A DNA stretch of 33,800 nucleotides from Nocardia neocaledoniensis (lineage in GTDB: Bacteria; Actinomycetota; Actinomycetes; Mycobacteriales; Mycobacteriaceae), in the NCBI RefSeq assembly GCF_029868625.1, contig NZ_JARWOJ010000382.1, positions 1-33,800 of the forward strand, in the 5' to 3' direction. A program made the position numbers and the translations under genes. Within the stretch, counting starts at the first letter, position 1. Every line of letters starts with the position of its first letter. The notes under the pieces were generated by a model. That model saw only the letters and a list, made by a program, of their open reading frames with translations. It made no database searches and was not told where the DNA came from. This document shows positions 1 through 9,768 of this stretch, piece by piece.

Positions 1-105
1 GCTCACCCTGACCTGCGCGGGGGTCGCGGGGCTCGTCGTCACCGCCATGGGCGTTCGGCCCAGGGGCCGGATGAAGCTGACCCCGGATTCAACCCCCCCG
101 GGGGC
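1..105. other. Left-end segment of doubtful origin
   Basis: These bases are in frame with the NRPS, but the encoded residues (a hydrophobic stretch followed by Pro/Ala-rich sequence) do not resemble the start of a condensation domain. C-domain similarity only becomes clear from about 125 (LLDRHENLR). Runs of seven C and five G lie at about 94-105. This looks like a low-quality or chimeric contig end rather than a natural gene start. It could instead be a real fusion or a recombination scar. Confidence 0.5.
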
Positions 106-3100
106 ACCGGCCGCCGCCGCCGGCGAGCGCGGCGGGGCGCAGGGCCTGCTCGACCGCCACGAGAACCTGCGGGTGGCGTTCGTGGAAACCGACGACGGGC
201 CACGTCAGCTCGTCCTCGCGCATGCCGAGATCCGCTGGGAAACGATCGATCTCACCGAGATCGCCGACGAGCGAGAACGCACGCGCGAGCTGGACCGGGT
301 GATCGCGCTCGACGCGCGCACCCGCTTCGACCTGACCAGACCGCCGCTGGTGCGCTTCACCCTCGTCAGCACCGCACCGGGCGAATTCCGGCTCATCATG
401 ACCAATCACCATCTGGTCCTGGACGGGTGGTCGACGCCGCTGCTGGTGCGCGAACTGCTCGCGCTGTATGTCACCGACGGCGATGCCTCGGCGCTGCCGC
501 CCGCGCGTTCCTACCGCGACTTCCTGTCCTGGCTCGCCGATCAGGACGCCGATGCCTCCGTCGCGGCCTGGCAGCGCGCACTGGCCGGGATCGACACCCC
601 GACCCGCGCGGTCCCCACCCTGGCCGGGATCGAGTCCACCGAAACGGGCATGCTCTCGCAGGAGTTGTCCGCCGACACCGTCCGCGTGCTCGAGGCCGCC
701 GCCCGGGAGGCGGGTGCGACGGTGAACACCCTGGTCCAGGCGGCGTGGTCGATGCTGCTGGCGATGCTCACCGGCCGCACCGATGTGGTGTTCGGCAGCA
801 CGGTGTCGGGGCGGCCGCCGGAGTTGCCCGGCGTCGAGGAGATGGTCGGCCTGTTCATCAACACCGTTCCGGTGCGGGTGACGCTGGATCCGGCGGAGAA
901 GGTCAGCGATCTGCTGGCCCGCGTCCAAGCCGAGCAGGCCCGGCTGATGGACCACCAGCACGTCGGCCTGGCCGCCATCCACCGGGCGGTCGGTCTGGCC
1001 GAATTGTTCGACACCCTCACCGTTTTCGAGTCCTATCCCATCGATCGCGAGGCGTTGTCGCAGGCACTCGACATCGCCGGCATGCGGGTGCTGGACGTCG
1101 AGGGCACCGATGCCACGCCCTATCCGCTGAACCTCATGGTGATTCCCCTGCGCGGAGACACCGGGGACGCGCTGCGGATCACCGTGAAGTTCCTCGCCGA
1201 CCAGCTCGCGCCCACCGCCGCGCAGTCCCTGCTCGACCGGTTCGTCCGGCTGCTCGGACAGCTCGCCGACAATCCACACGCCCTGGTCTCGCGGCTACAG
1301 CCCTGCGACGACACCGAACAGGCCGCCCTGGCACCGGTGCACGGCCCGAGCGCCCTGCCGATGCGCACCCTGCCCGACATCCTGGCCGCCGGCGCGGCCA
1401 TCGACCCCGACGCGGTCGCGGTGACCGCGGGCGAGCTGTCCATGCGCTACCGCGAACTCGACGCCTGGTCGAACCGGTTCGCCCGGGTGCTGTTGCGGCG
1501 CGGGATCGGACCCGAGGTGTTCGTGGTGCTCGCGCTCACCCGCTCGCTGGAATCGGTGGTCGCGGTGTGGGCGCTGGTCAAGACCGGTGCGGCGTTCATG
1601 CCGCTGGATCCGAGCTATCCGGTGGAACGGATCGAGCACATGCTCGCCGACTCCAGAGCCCCGATCGGCGTCACCGTCACCTCGATCGGCGAGACCCTGC
1701 CCGGCACCATCGATTGGCTGCTACTCGACGACCTGAACACTCTGCGCCGCGCCATGCTGGTCTCCGACGCGCCCATCACCGACGCGGAACGCGGCGGACC
1801 CATCGACCTCGACCACACCGCCTACCTGATCTACACCTCCGGCTCCACCGGCAAGCCGAAAGCGGTGCTGCTCAGTCATCGCGGCGTCGCCAATCTCACT
1901 GCCGCGCAGCGGGAGACCATGGCGCTGGACCCGACCGCCAGCGCGCTGCAGGTCGCCTCGCCCAGTTTCGACGCCTCGGTCTTCGAGATGCTCACCGCGC
2001 ACGCGGCCGGTGGGCGGCTCGTGGTGTCGCCGCCGGAGGTGTACGGCGGCGACGAACTCGCCCAGCTGCTGCGCACCGAGCGGGTCACCCACGCCGTGAT
2101 CACGCCGTCCGCGCTGGCCACCATGGAACCCGCCGGGCTCGACACGTTGCGTGTGCTCTCGGTCGCCGGTGAGGCCGCCACCCCCGAGCTCATCGAGAAG
2201 TGGGCGCCGGGGCGGCGCATGCTGAATCTGTACGGCCCCACCGAATTCAGTATCTGGGCCACCGGTCCGGCCGAACTCGTCGCGGGCGAACCGGTCACCA
2301 TCGGCGGACCGATCCGGGGTGCGGCGGTGGTCGTGCTCGACAGCTGGTTGCGGCCGGTGCCGGTCGGTATCCAGGGCGAGCTCTATCTGGCCGGGCCCGC
2401 CCTGGCCCGCGGCTACTTCAACCGGTTCGAGATGACCGCGAGCCGCTTCGTCGCCAACCCCTTCGGCGCACCAGGGGAACGCATCTACCGCACCGGCGAC
2501 ATGGTGCGCTGGGTCGAGCACGACCACGAGTTGGCGCTGGAATATCTGGGGCGCAGCGATTTCCAGGTCAAGATCCGCGGTCTGCGCATCGAACTCGGCG
2601 AGATCGACGCGGTGCTCGCCCGCGACGACGAGATCGACTACGCGGTCACCATCGGCCGTGCGGGACCGGCGGGCGCCACGGTGCTGGTGTCCTATGTGCT
2701 GCCGGTGCCCGGCGTCGACCTCGACACCGAACGGGTGCGCGCCTGGGTGGCCGCCGAACTGCCCGGCTACATGGTGCCCGGCTACGTCGTGGTCCTGGAC
2801 GAGATCCCGCTGACCCCGGTCGGCAAACTGGACCGCAAAGCCCTTCCGGTCCCGGACTTCTCGGCGACCGACCGCCCGTACCTCGCTCCGCGCACGCCGA
2901 CCGAAGAGGCCGTCGCCCTGGTGTTCGCCGAAGTACTCGGTGCCGACCGGGTGAGCGTCGATCAGTCCTTCTTCGAGCTCGGCGGCAACTCGCTCAGCGC
3001 CACCAAGGTCGTCGCCCGCGTCAATTCGGCCCTCGGCGCCACCATCGCGCTGCGCGATCTGTTCGACGCCCCCACGGTCGCACACCTGTCCTCGCGCGTG

Positions 3101-6100
3101 GTGCCCGCCGGTGACGGCGGACCCGGGCGCCCGGCGCTGGCCGCGCGCATCCGCCCAGACCGCGTCCCGCTCTCCCCCGCCCAGCAACGCATGTGGGTCC
3201 TCAACCAGCTCGATCCCGAATCCTCGGCCTACAACATCGCCATCGCCCTTCGCCTCACCGGCGACCTGGACGTCGACGCCATGCGCCGTGCCCTCGCCGA
3301 CGTGGTCGAGCGCCAGGAGACGCTGCGCACCCGCTACCCCGCCGACGCCGAGGGCCCGCGTCAGGTCGTCGTCGACGTCGATACCGCCGTTCCCCCCATG
3401 CCGGTCGTCACCACCGGAGACGGCGCGCCCCTGCGTGCTCGCATCAACGACCTGGCCGGAACCGGCTTCGACCTCACCAGAGAACCGCCCCTGCGCGTCG
3501 CCCTGTTCCGCATCGGCACACCGGCGCCGGACCGGACCGGTGGCACCGACATGCGCGCGGATGCGGTCGCCGGCTCCCCCTCGGGCGCAGACGCGGGGGA
3601 ACACCCACCCGTCCACGTCATCGTCCTCGTCGTGCACCACATCAGTGCCGACGGTGCGTCGATGGCGCCGCTCGCCGGCGATCTGGTCGCCGCGTATTCG
3701 GCGCGGGTGGCGGGAAACGAGCCGGATCGGGTGCCACTGGGTGTGCAGTACACCGATTTCGCGCTGTGGCATCGCGAACTGCTCGGCAGCGAGTCCGATC
3801 CGGAATCGATGGCCGCACAGCAGATCCGGTACTGGGGTGAGGTTCTCGCGGCCGCGCCGGACGCCCTGGAGCTGCCCAGCGATCGCCCGCGCCCGGCCGT
3901 GCAGTCGATGCGCAGCGACGATGTCGCCTTCAGCATCGACGAGCGGATGCATCGCGGGCTGGTCGAGGCCGCGGCGGCGAACAACGTCAGCGTCTTCATG
4001 GTGGTGCACGCCGCGCTGGCGGTGCTGCTCGCACGGCTCGGCGGCACCGACGACATCGTCATCGGCACACCGGTCGCGGGCCGGGGCGAGGCCGCGCTCG
4101 ACGACCTCGTCGGCATGTTCGTCAACACGCTGGCCCTGCGCACCCCGGTCGATCCGGGCGCCGGTTTCCGGCAGCTGCTCGGCGAGGTGCGCGCCACCGA
4201 CCTCGAGGCCTTCGCCCGCGCGGATGTGCCCTTCGAGCGACTCGTCCAGGTGCTCGACCCGGTCCGCTCTACCGCCCATCACCCGCTGTTCCAGGTGTCG
4301 CTGTCGCTGCAGAACTTCGTCGAGCCGGTCCTCGAACTCCCCGGCCTGCGGTTCGAGGTCGAGGACTTCGATCGTCGCTCCTCCGCCTTCGACCTCACCC
4401 TCGATCTGCGCGAACGCTTCGACGAGACCGGCCCCGCGGGCATCGAGGGCGTACTCACCTACGCGACGGATCTTTTCGACGCACCCACTGTCACCGAGTT
4501 CGCCGCCAGATGGCGCCAAGTGCTCACCGCGGTCCTCGCCGACCCAGACCTCCGCATCGCCGACATCGATATTCTCGCGGAATCCGAACGCGCCGAACTG
4601 GTCCCGGTCCGCGGCCCGTCCACCACCGGCACGACCACCCTGGCCCGCCTGCTCACCGCCACGGCCGCCACCCACCCGAACCGCCCCGCCCTCGTGATTC
4701 AGATCCCGGACGATCGCACCACCGTCCCCGGCAGTCACGCCCCTGCCGCCGGCACCACCTCCGATTTCGTCGACCGACGCGGATCCGGGACAACCATCTA
4801 CCGGGCCCTCGACGCACGCTCGAACCAGCTGGCCCGGCTGCTCATCGACGCCGGCGCACGCACCGAAACCGTGGTGGCACTGGGGCTTCCGCGCTGCGCC
4901 GAGCTCCACATCGGCATCTGGGCGGCGGCCAAGGCCGGCGCCGCGTTCCTGCCGGTGGACCCGAAGCATCCCACGGATCGGATCACGCACATGCTTGCCG
5001 ATTCGGGTGCTCCGGTGGGGCTGACGCTGGCCGCCTACCGGCCGCGGCTGCCCGACACCACGAGGTGGCTGGTCCTCGACGACCCCGAATGCGCCGCCCA
5101 CCTGGACGCGATGAGCGAGGCCGCGCTCACCACCACCGAACTCCCGGCCCCCATCCACCTCGACAGCCCCGCCTGGATGATCTACACCTCCGGCTCCACG
5201 GGAACGCCGAAGGGCGTCACCGTCAGCCACCGCGGGCTGGCCGACCTGGTCGCCGCGCAGCGCGCCGACCTGCGCCTGGATGAACAGGCCCGCGTGCTCC
5301 AGGTCGCCTCACCGAGTTTCGACGCGTCGATCTTCGAAGCCCTGATGGCCTTCGGCGCCGGTGGCGCGTCGGTGATCTCGCCGCCGGAGGTCTTCGGCGG
5401 CGGTCCGCTCGCGGAGCTGATCGCGGCGGAATCGGTGACGCACATGGTGATCACACCGTCGGCGCTGGCCACCATCGACCCGGCCACCGTCTCGACCCTG
5501 CGGGTCCTGGCTGTAGCCGGTGAGGCGGTCGGCCCCGACCTCGTCGCCCGCTGGTGCGGTGGCGGCTCCGGCCGGACCATGGTCAACCTGTACGGCCCGA
5601 CCGAATACACCATCTGGGCCACGGGTTCGGCGCCGCTGTCCGCGGACGAACCGGTGACCATCGGCGCGCCGATCCGTGGCGCGGCCGCTCTCGTCCTCGA
5701 CGACCGGCTGCGCCCGGTACCGGTCGGCGTCGCGGGCGAGCTCTACCTCACCGGCTCCGCCATGGCACGGTGCTACCACGCCCGGCCGGGCCTGACCGCC
5801 ACCCGTTTCGTCGCCGATCCCTACGGCGCACCGGGCGAACGCCTCTACCGCACCGGCGATCTGGTGCGCTGGACCCGCAACGGCGACGAGCACCCGCCCC
5901 GGGAAGCCGCGCTGAACCTGGAATACCTCGGCCGCACCGACTTCCAGGTGAAGGTCCGCGGCCAGCGCATCGAGCTCGGCGAGATCGACGCCGTCCTCAG
6001 CCGCCTCGACGGCGTCGATGTCGCGGTGACACTGGGCGTCCCAGGACCGACCGGGGCGACGGCGCTCGCCGCCTACCTGGTACGCGTCCCCGGCACCGAC

Positions 6101-8785
6101 CTCGACGTCGACCGGGTGCGCGCGGAGGCCGCCGACATCCTGCCCGGCTACATGGTCCCCGCCGCCTTCGTCGTCCTGGACGAGATCCCCATCAACGCCG
6201 TCGGCAAGCTCGACCGAAAAGCCTTGCCGGAACCAGAGTTCACGGTCGAGGACACCCCGTATCGCGCCCCGGAGACACCGACCGAGCACGTCCTCGCCGA
6301 GATCTACGCCGAGCTGCTCGGCCGTGATCGCGTCGGCGTCGACGATTCCTTCTTCGCCCTCGGCGGCGACAGCATCCTGGCCATCCAGCTGGTGACCCAG
6401 GCGAAGCTGCGCGGCGTGCACTGCACTCCGCTGCAAGTGTTCGAGCACCGCACGGTCGGCGCACTCGCGGCGGCCGTCGACACCGCCGGCGCGGCCGTCG
6501 TGCTGGCCGAGCTGCCCGGCGGCGGCGTCGGCGAGTTGCCCCTCACGCCGATCGTCCGATACATGGTCGAACGCGGCGGTGATTTCGACCGTTTCGCCCA
6601 GACCGCCGTGCTGGAACCGCCCGTCGGCATCGACCGCCACGGCCTGGTCGCCACCCTCGGCGCCGTGATCGACCGGCACGACATGCTGCGCGCGCGCCTG
6701 TGGCACGCCGACGACGACTGGCACCTGCGGGTCGCCGAACCCGGCTCCGTCGATGTCGACGCCCTCGTGCACCGTACCGAGTTCGACGCGGTCGACCCCA
6801 TCGACCTGCGCGAGTACGCGCGGACCGAGCTGGAGGCCGCGATGGACCGCCTCGACCCCGCCGAGGGCGTGGTACTGCAGTTCTGCTGGCTCGACCCGAT
6901 CGGTGACGCGGGCACCCGCACCCGGCCGGGGCGGTTGATCATCGTCGCCCACCACCTCGCCATCGACAGCGTCTCCTGGCGAATCCTGGTGCAGGACCTG
7001 ATCGGCGCGTGGGCGCAGGTCTCGGCCGGCGCCACCCCCGTCCTGGCCGAGGTCGGCACGTCCATGCGCCGCTGGTCGCACGCGCTCACCGAGGCGGCGC
7101 CCGCACGCGCCGACGAGCTCGGCTACTGGCGGCGCGTCGTCGACTGCCCCGACCCACCGCTCGGTGACCGGGCGCTCGATCCCGCGATCGACCTGAGCCC
7201 CACTGTGCGCCGCCTGGACCTCGAGGTCAGCGAGGAGGTCACCGCCGCCCTGCTCACGACCCTGCCGCGCCTGTTCCACGGCAGCGTCACCGACGGCCTG
7301 TACGCCACCTTGGCGTTGGCGCTGGTGCGCTGGCGGGCCCGCCGCGGCATCGACGCTCGCTCGGCACTGCTGCGGCTGGAAGGCCATGGGCGCCAAGAGG
7401 AAATCGTGCCCGGCGCCGACCTGTCCCGGACCATCGGCTGGTTCACCTCGCTGTATCCGGTGCGCCTCGACCTCGACGACATCGATCTCGACGACGCGTT
7501 CGCCAGCGGTCCCGCCATGGGCACCGCCATCCGGGCGGTCAAACATCAGCTACTCGCGGTGCCGGACAAGGGCATCGGCTTCGGGCTGCTGCGCTATCTC
7601 GATCCGGCGAGCGCCGCCCAGCTCCCGAACCGCCTGCCCGGACAGATCGTCGTCAACTACCTCGGCCGGCACACCTCGACCGAGATCCCCGCCGGGCTGG
7701 AAGGTCTCGGCTGGCTCCCCGCCGATGACCTGGGCGACCTGCACGCCGCCGAACACGCCGATGTCCCGGCCATGTCGGCGATCGATGTGAACGCCCTGGT
7801 GGTCGGCGACCGGTTGCGCGCCGACCTCGGCTACCCGCAACACCTCCTGACTCGCGAGGCCGTCGCCGAACTCGCCGAGCTGTGGACCGAAGCCCTCACC
7901 GCGGCAGCGCGATTCGCCGACTCCCCGGCCGCCCGCCAGGCCGCCGCCGAGGAATCCGCCGCGCTGGCCGCGCGGGCCGCCGACGCCGGACCCTCCGGGC
8001 TCGGCCTGGACGTGCTGCTGCCGATCCGGCTCGGTGGCGACCGGCCCGCCCTGTTCTGCGTGCACTCCTCCTCCGGAATGTCGTGGAGTTACCTGGGTTT
8101 CGCCGAGCGCCTGCGTCCGGGCCGCCCGATCTACGGCCTCCAGGCGCCCGACCTCAGCGGCCGCGAACCCTCGGCCCGCTCGATCGAGGAGTTCGCGCGA
8201 CGATACGTGCGCGAGATACGGGCCGTGCAGCCACACGGCCCGTACCACCTGCTCGGCTGGTCCTTCGGCGGACTGATCGCGCACGCCATGGCCGTCGAGC
8301 TGGCGGCCGCGGGCGAGCGGGTCGGCGTGGTCGCTCTGCTCGACACCGACACCGCCGACATCGACGGCGACACCATCGAACGCCTGACCCCCGGCGCCTT
8401 CATCAACACCTTCGGCTCGATCTTCGGCATCGACAACGTCCCCGCCGAGGCCACCGCCGCCGAAGCCGCGCAGCTCATCACCGCGAAGATGGGCGGGGTC
8501 GAACTCCTCGACGCCGCCACCATCGAACGCATGGCGGGTTCCTACAACGCCTCCGCCGGGACCCGCACCGGCTACCAGCGCCCCGTCTACCACGGCGATG
8601 TCCTGTATTTCACGGCCACCGTCGAGCCCGCCGAATGGATGGGGCCCGAGGGCTGGCGGCCCTACGTGACCGGCGAGATCGTCGATGTGCCCGTCGACGT
8701 GACGCACGACGAGATGACGAATCCGCAAGCACTGTCGGCGATCTCGCCGGTGCTCGACGACCATATGGAAGCAGGAGACCGATGA
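2..8785 (+). CDS. Non-ribosomal peptide synthetase, C(partial)-A-PCP-C-A-PCP-E-TE, 5' truncated
   Basis: Two-module terminal NRPS, open in frame to the left edge. Residues are counted from the ATG at 47. A condensation domain lacking its N-terminal third spans about 27-430, with an intact HHLVLDG. A1 is 440-945 (YTSGSTGKPK, NLYGPTE, YRTGD, GKLDRKAL). PCP1 has LGGNS near 981. The second C domain is 1040-1500 (SPAQQRMW, HHISADG). A2 is 1525-2060. PCP2 has LGGDS near 2104, the form usual before epimerisation domains. The E domain is 2160-2620 (HHLAIDSVSW, EGHGR, NYLGR). The TE is 2650-2905 (GWSFGG, final His in THDEM). Read by eye against GrsA, the pocket codes are DAFTSALIWK and DAFTAALIWK, so both modules probably load the same or similar residues; I cannot name them. 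The last residue should be D-configured before release. Its stop overlaps the next gene's ATG. Earlier modules would lie to the left. Confidence 0.93.
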   Translation, partial: LTLTCAGVAGLVVTAMGVRPRGRMKLTPDSTPPGAPAAAAGERGGAQGLLDRHENLRVAFVETDDGPRQLVLAHAEIRWETIDLTEIADERERTRELDRVIALDARTRFDLTRPPLVRFTLVSTAPGEFRLIMTNHHLVLDGWSTPLLVRELLALYVTDGDASALPPARSYRDFLSWLADQDADASVAAWQRALAGIDTPTRAVPTLAGIESTETGMLSQELSADTVRVLEAAAREAGATVNTLVQAAWSMLLAMLTGRTDVVFGSTVSGRPPELPGVEEMVGLFINTVPVRVTLDPAEKVSDLLARVQAEQARLMDHQHVGLAAIHRAVGLAELFDTLTVFESYPIDREALSQALDIAGMRVLDVEGTDATPYPLNLMVIPLRGDTGDALRITVKFLADQLAPTAAQSLLDRFVRLLGQLADNPHALVSRLQPCDDTEQAALAPVHGPSALPMRTLPDILAAGAAIDPDAVAVTAGELSMRYRELDAWSNRFARVLLRRGIGPEVFVVLALTRSLESVVAVWALVKTGAAFMPLDPSYPVERIEHMLADSRAPIGVTVTSIGETLPGTIDWLLLDDLNTLRRAMLVSDAPITDAERGGPIDLDHTAYLIYTSGSTGKPKAVLLSHRGVANLTAAQRETMALDPTASALQVASPSFDASVFEMLTAHAAGGRLVVSPPEVYGGDELAQLLRTERVTHAVITPSALATMEPAGLDTLRVLSVAGEAATPELIEKWAPGRRMLNLYGPTEFSIWATGPAELVAGEPVTIGGPIRGAAVVVLDSWLRPVPVGIQGELYLAGPALARGYFNRFEMTASRFVANPFGAPGERIYRTGDMVRWVEHDHELALEYLGRSDFQVKIRGLRIELGEIDAVLARDDEIDYAVTIGRAGPAGATVLVSYVLPVPGVDLDTERVRAWVAAELPGYMVPGYVVVLDEIPLTPVGKLDRKALPVPDFSATDRPYLAPRTPTEEAVALVFAEVLGADRVSVDQSFFELGGNSLSATKVVARVNSALGATIALRDLFDAPTVAHLSSRVVPAGDGGPGRPALAARIRPDRVPLSPAQQRMWVLNQLDPESSAYNIAIALRLTGDLDVDAMRRALADVVERQETLRTRYPADAEGPRQVVVDVDTAVPPMPVVTTGDGAPLRARINDLAGTGFDLTREPPLRVALFRIGTPAPDRTGGTDMRADAVAGSPSGADAGEHPPVHVIVLVVHHISADGASMAPLAGDLVAAYSARVAGNEPDRVPLGVQYTDFALWHRELLGSESDPESMAAQQIRYWGEVLAAAPDALELPSDRPRPAVQSMRSDDVAFSIDERMHRGLVEAAAANNVSVFMVVHAALAVLLARLGGTDDIVIGTPVAGRGEAALDDLVGMFVNTLALRTPVDPGAGFRQLLGEVRATDLEAFARADVPFERLVQVLDPVRSTAHHPLFQVSLSLQNFVEPVLELPGLRFEVEDFDRRSSAFDLTLDLRERFDETGPAGIEGVLTYATDLFDAPTVTEFAARWRQVLTAVLADPDLRIADIDILAESERAELVPVRGPSTTGTTTLARLLTATAATHPNRPALVIQIPDDRTTVPGSHAPAAGTTSDFVDRRGSGTTIYRALDARSNQLARLLIDAGARTETVVALGLPRCAELHIGIWAAAKAGAAFLPVDPKHPTDRITHMLADSGAPVGLTLAAYRPRLPDTTRWLVLDDPECAAHLDAMSEAALTTTELPAPIHLDSPAWMIYTSGSTGTPKGVTVSHRGLADLVAAQRADLRLDEQARVLQVASPSFDASIFEALMAFGAGGASVISPPEVFGGGPLAELIAAESVTHMVITPSALATIDPATVSTLRVLAVAGEAVGPDLVARWCGGGSGRTMVNLYGPTEYTIWATGSAPLSADEPVTIGAPIRGAAALVLDDRLRPVPVGVAGELYLTGSAMARCYHARPGLTATRFVADPYGAPGERLYRTGDLVRWTRNGDEHPPREAALNLEYLGRTDFQVKVRGQRIELGEIDAVLSRLDGVDVAVTLGVPGPTGATALAAYLVRVPGTDLDVDRVRAEAADILPGYMVPAAFVVLDEIPINAVGKLDRKALPEPEFTVEDTPYRAPETPTEHVLAEIYAELLGRDRVGVDDSFFALGGDSILAIQLVTQAKLRGVHCTPLQVFEHRTVGALAAAVDTAGAAVVLAELPGGGVGELPLTPIVRYMVERGGDFDRFAQTAVLEPPVGIDRHGLVATLGAVIDRHDMLRARLWHADDDWHLRVAEPGSVDVDALVHRTEFDAVDPIDLREYARTELEAAMDRLDPAEGVVLQFCWLDPIGDAGTRTRPGRLIIVAHHLAIDSVSWRILVQDLIGAWAQVSAGATPVLAEVGTSMRRWSHALTEAAPARADELGYWRRVVDCPDPPLGDRALDPAIDLSPTVRRLDLEVSEEVTAALLTTLPRLFHGSVTDGLYATLALALVRWRARRGIDARSALLRLEGHGRQEEIVPGADLSRTIGWFTSLYPVRLDLDDIDLDDAFASGPAMGTAIRAVKHQLLAVPDKGIGFGLLRYLDPASAAQLPNRLPGQIVVNYLGRHTSTEIPAGLEGLGWLPADDLGDLHAAEHADVPAMSAIDVNALVVGDRLRADLGYPQHLLTREAVAELAELWTEALTAAARFADSPAARQAAAEESAALAARAADAGPSGLGLDVLLPIRLGGDRPALFCVHSSSGMSWSYLGFAERLRPGRPIYGLQAPDLSGREPSARSIEEFARRYVREIRAVQPHGPYHLLGWSFGGLIAHAMAVELAAAGERVGVVALLDTDTADIDGDTIERLTPGAFINTFGSIFGIDNVPAEATAAEAAQLITAKMGGVELLDAATIERMAGSYNASAGTRTGYQRPVYHGDVLYFTATVEPAEWMGPEGWRPYVTGEIVDVPVDVTHDEMTNPQALSAISPVLDDHMEAGDR

Positions 8786-9768
8786 GCGCAACGAGTTCCG
8801 GCGGCGTGATCGTCGAGGGCATCGAGAAATCTTTCGGCGAGGTCCATGCCCTGCGCGGCGTCGATTTCGAGGCCAGGCCCGGGGAGGTGCTCGGGATACT
8901 CGGGCCCAACGGAGCGGGTAAGACCACCATGGTCAATGTCTTGTCGACGCTGATCAGCCCCGACCGCGGCCGCGCGGTGGTGGCGGGCCACGATGTCGTC
9001 GCCGACCCGGCCGCGGTGCGCAGGTCCATCATGCTGACCGGGCAGTACGCCGCCCTGGACGACATGCTCAGCGGCTACGAGAACCTCGTGATGTTCGGCC
9101 GGTTGATGGGCCTGCGCAAACCCGCCGCCAAGGCCAGGGCCAGGGAACTGATCAGCGAGTTCGATCTGGATCGGGCCGCCGACCGCCGCGTCGGCACTTA
9201 CTCCGGCGGCATGCGCAGGCGCATCGATATCGCCTGCGGGCTGGTGGTGCGCCCCGACGTGGTGTTCCTCGACGAACCGACCACCGGTCTCGATCCGCGC
9301 AGCAGACAGGGGGTGTGGGACCTCGTGCGCGGCTTCAAGAAGGAGGGCATCACCACCCTGCTCACCACCCAGTACCTGGAGGAGGCCGACGCGCTCAGCG
9401 ACCGGATCATCGTGATCGACCACGGCGTCGTCATCGCCTCCGGCACCGCCGACGAACTCAAGCACCGCACCGGCGGCAGCTACTGCGAGATCGTCCCGCT
9501 CGACCTCGAGGAACTGCCCGCCATCGTCGCCGCGCTCGACTCGCTGCTGCCCGCCGAGCACCTGGCGGCGCTGCCCCCGGAGGCGGATCGCATCACCATT
9601 CCGGCCCCCGACGGCGCCAAGACGCTCGCCGAGGCCCTGCGCAGACTCGACGACGCGGCCGTCGAGCTCGTCGACATCGCCCTGCGCCGCCCCTCCCTCG
9701 ACGACGTGTTCCTCCAGCTCACCGGACACCTCGCCACGACGGAGACCGAATCCGAGGCGTTCTCATGA
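8782..9768 (+). CDS. DrrA-like ABC exporter ATPase
   Basis: ATP-binding subunit of a daunorubicin-resistance-type (DrrA) exporter, 328 aa. Walker A is GPNGAGKTT at residues 41-49, the signature is YSGGMRRR near 140, and Walker B is VVFLDEP followed by TTGLDPRS. The C-terminal part has the DrrA-family ending LDDVFLQLTG. The ATG overlaps the NRPS stop (ATGA) and has AGGAG at 8773-8777, so translation is coupled to the synthetase. It should power the two following membrane subunits, most likely to export the NRPS product or a precursor. The substrate is inferred from context only. Confidence 0.93.
   Translation: MSATSSGGVIVEGIEKSFGEVHALRGVDFEARPGEVLGILGPNGAGKTTMVNVLSTLISPDRGRAVVAGHDVVADPAAVRRSIMLTGQYAALDDMLSGYENLVMFGRLMGLRKPAAKARARELISEFDLDRAADRRVGTYSGGMRRRIDIACGLVVRPDVVFLDEPTTGLDPRSRQGVWDLVRGFKKEGITTLLTTQYLEEADALSDRIIVIDHGVVIASGTADELKHRTGGSYCEIVPLDLEELPAIVAALDSLLPAEHLAALPPEADRITIPAPDGAKTLAEALRRLDDAAVELVDIALRRPSLDDVFLQLTGHLATTETESEAFS

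Noticed and set aside
1721..5230. 1169-codon open frame on the minus strand opposite the first NRPS
   Set aside because: It is an antisense shadow: Arg/Gly/His-rich, no domain, and the opposite strand encodes clear A, PCP and C domains.
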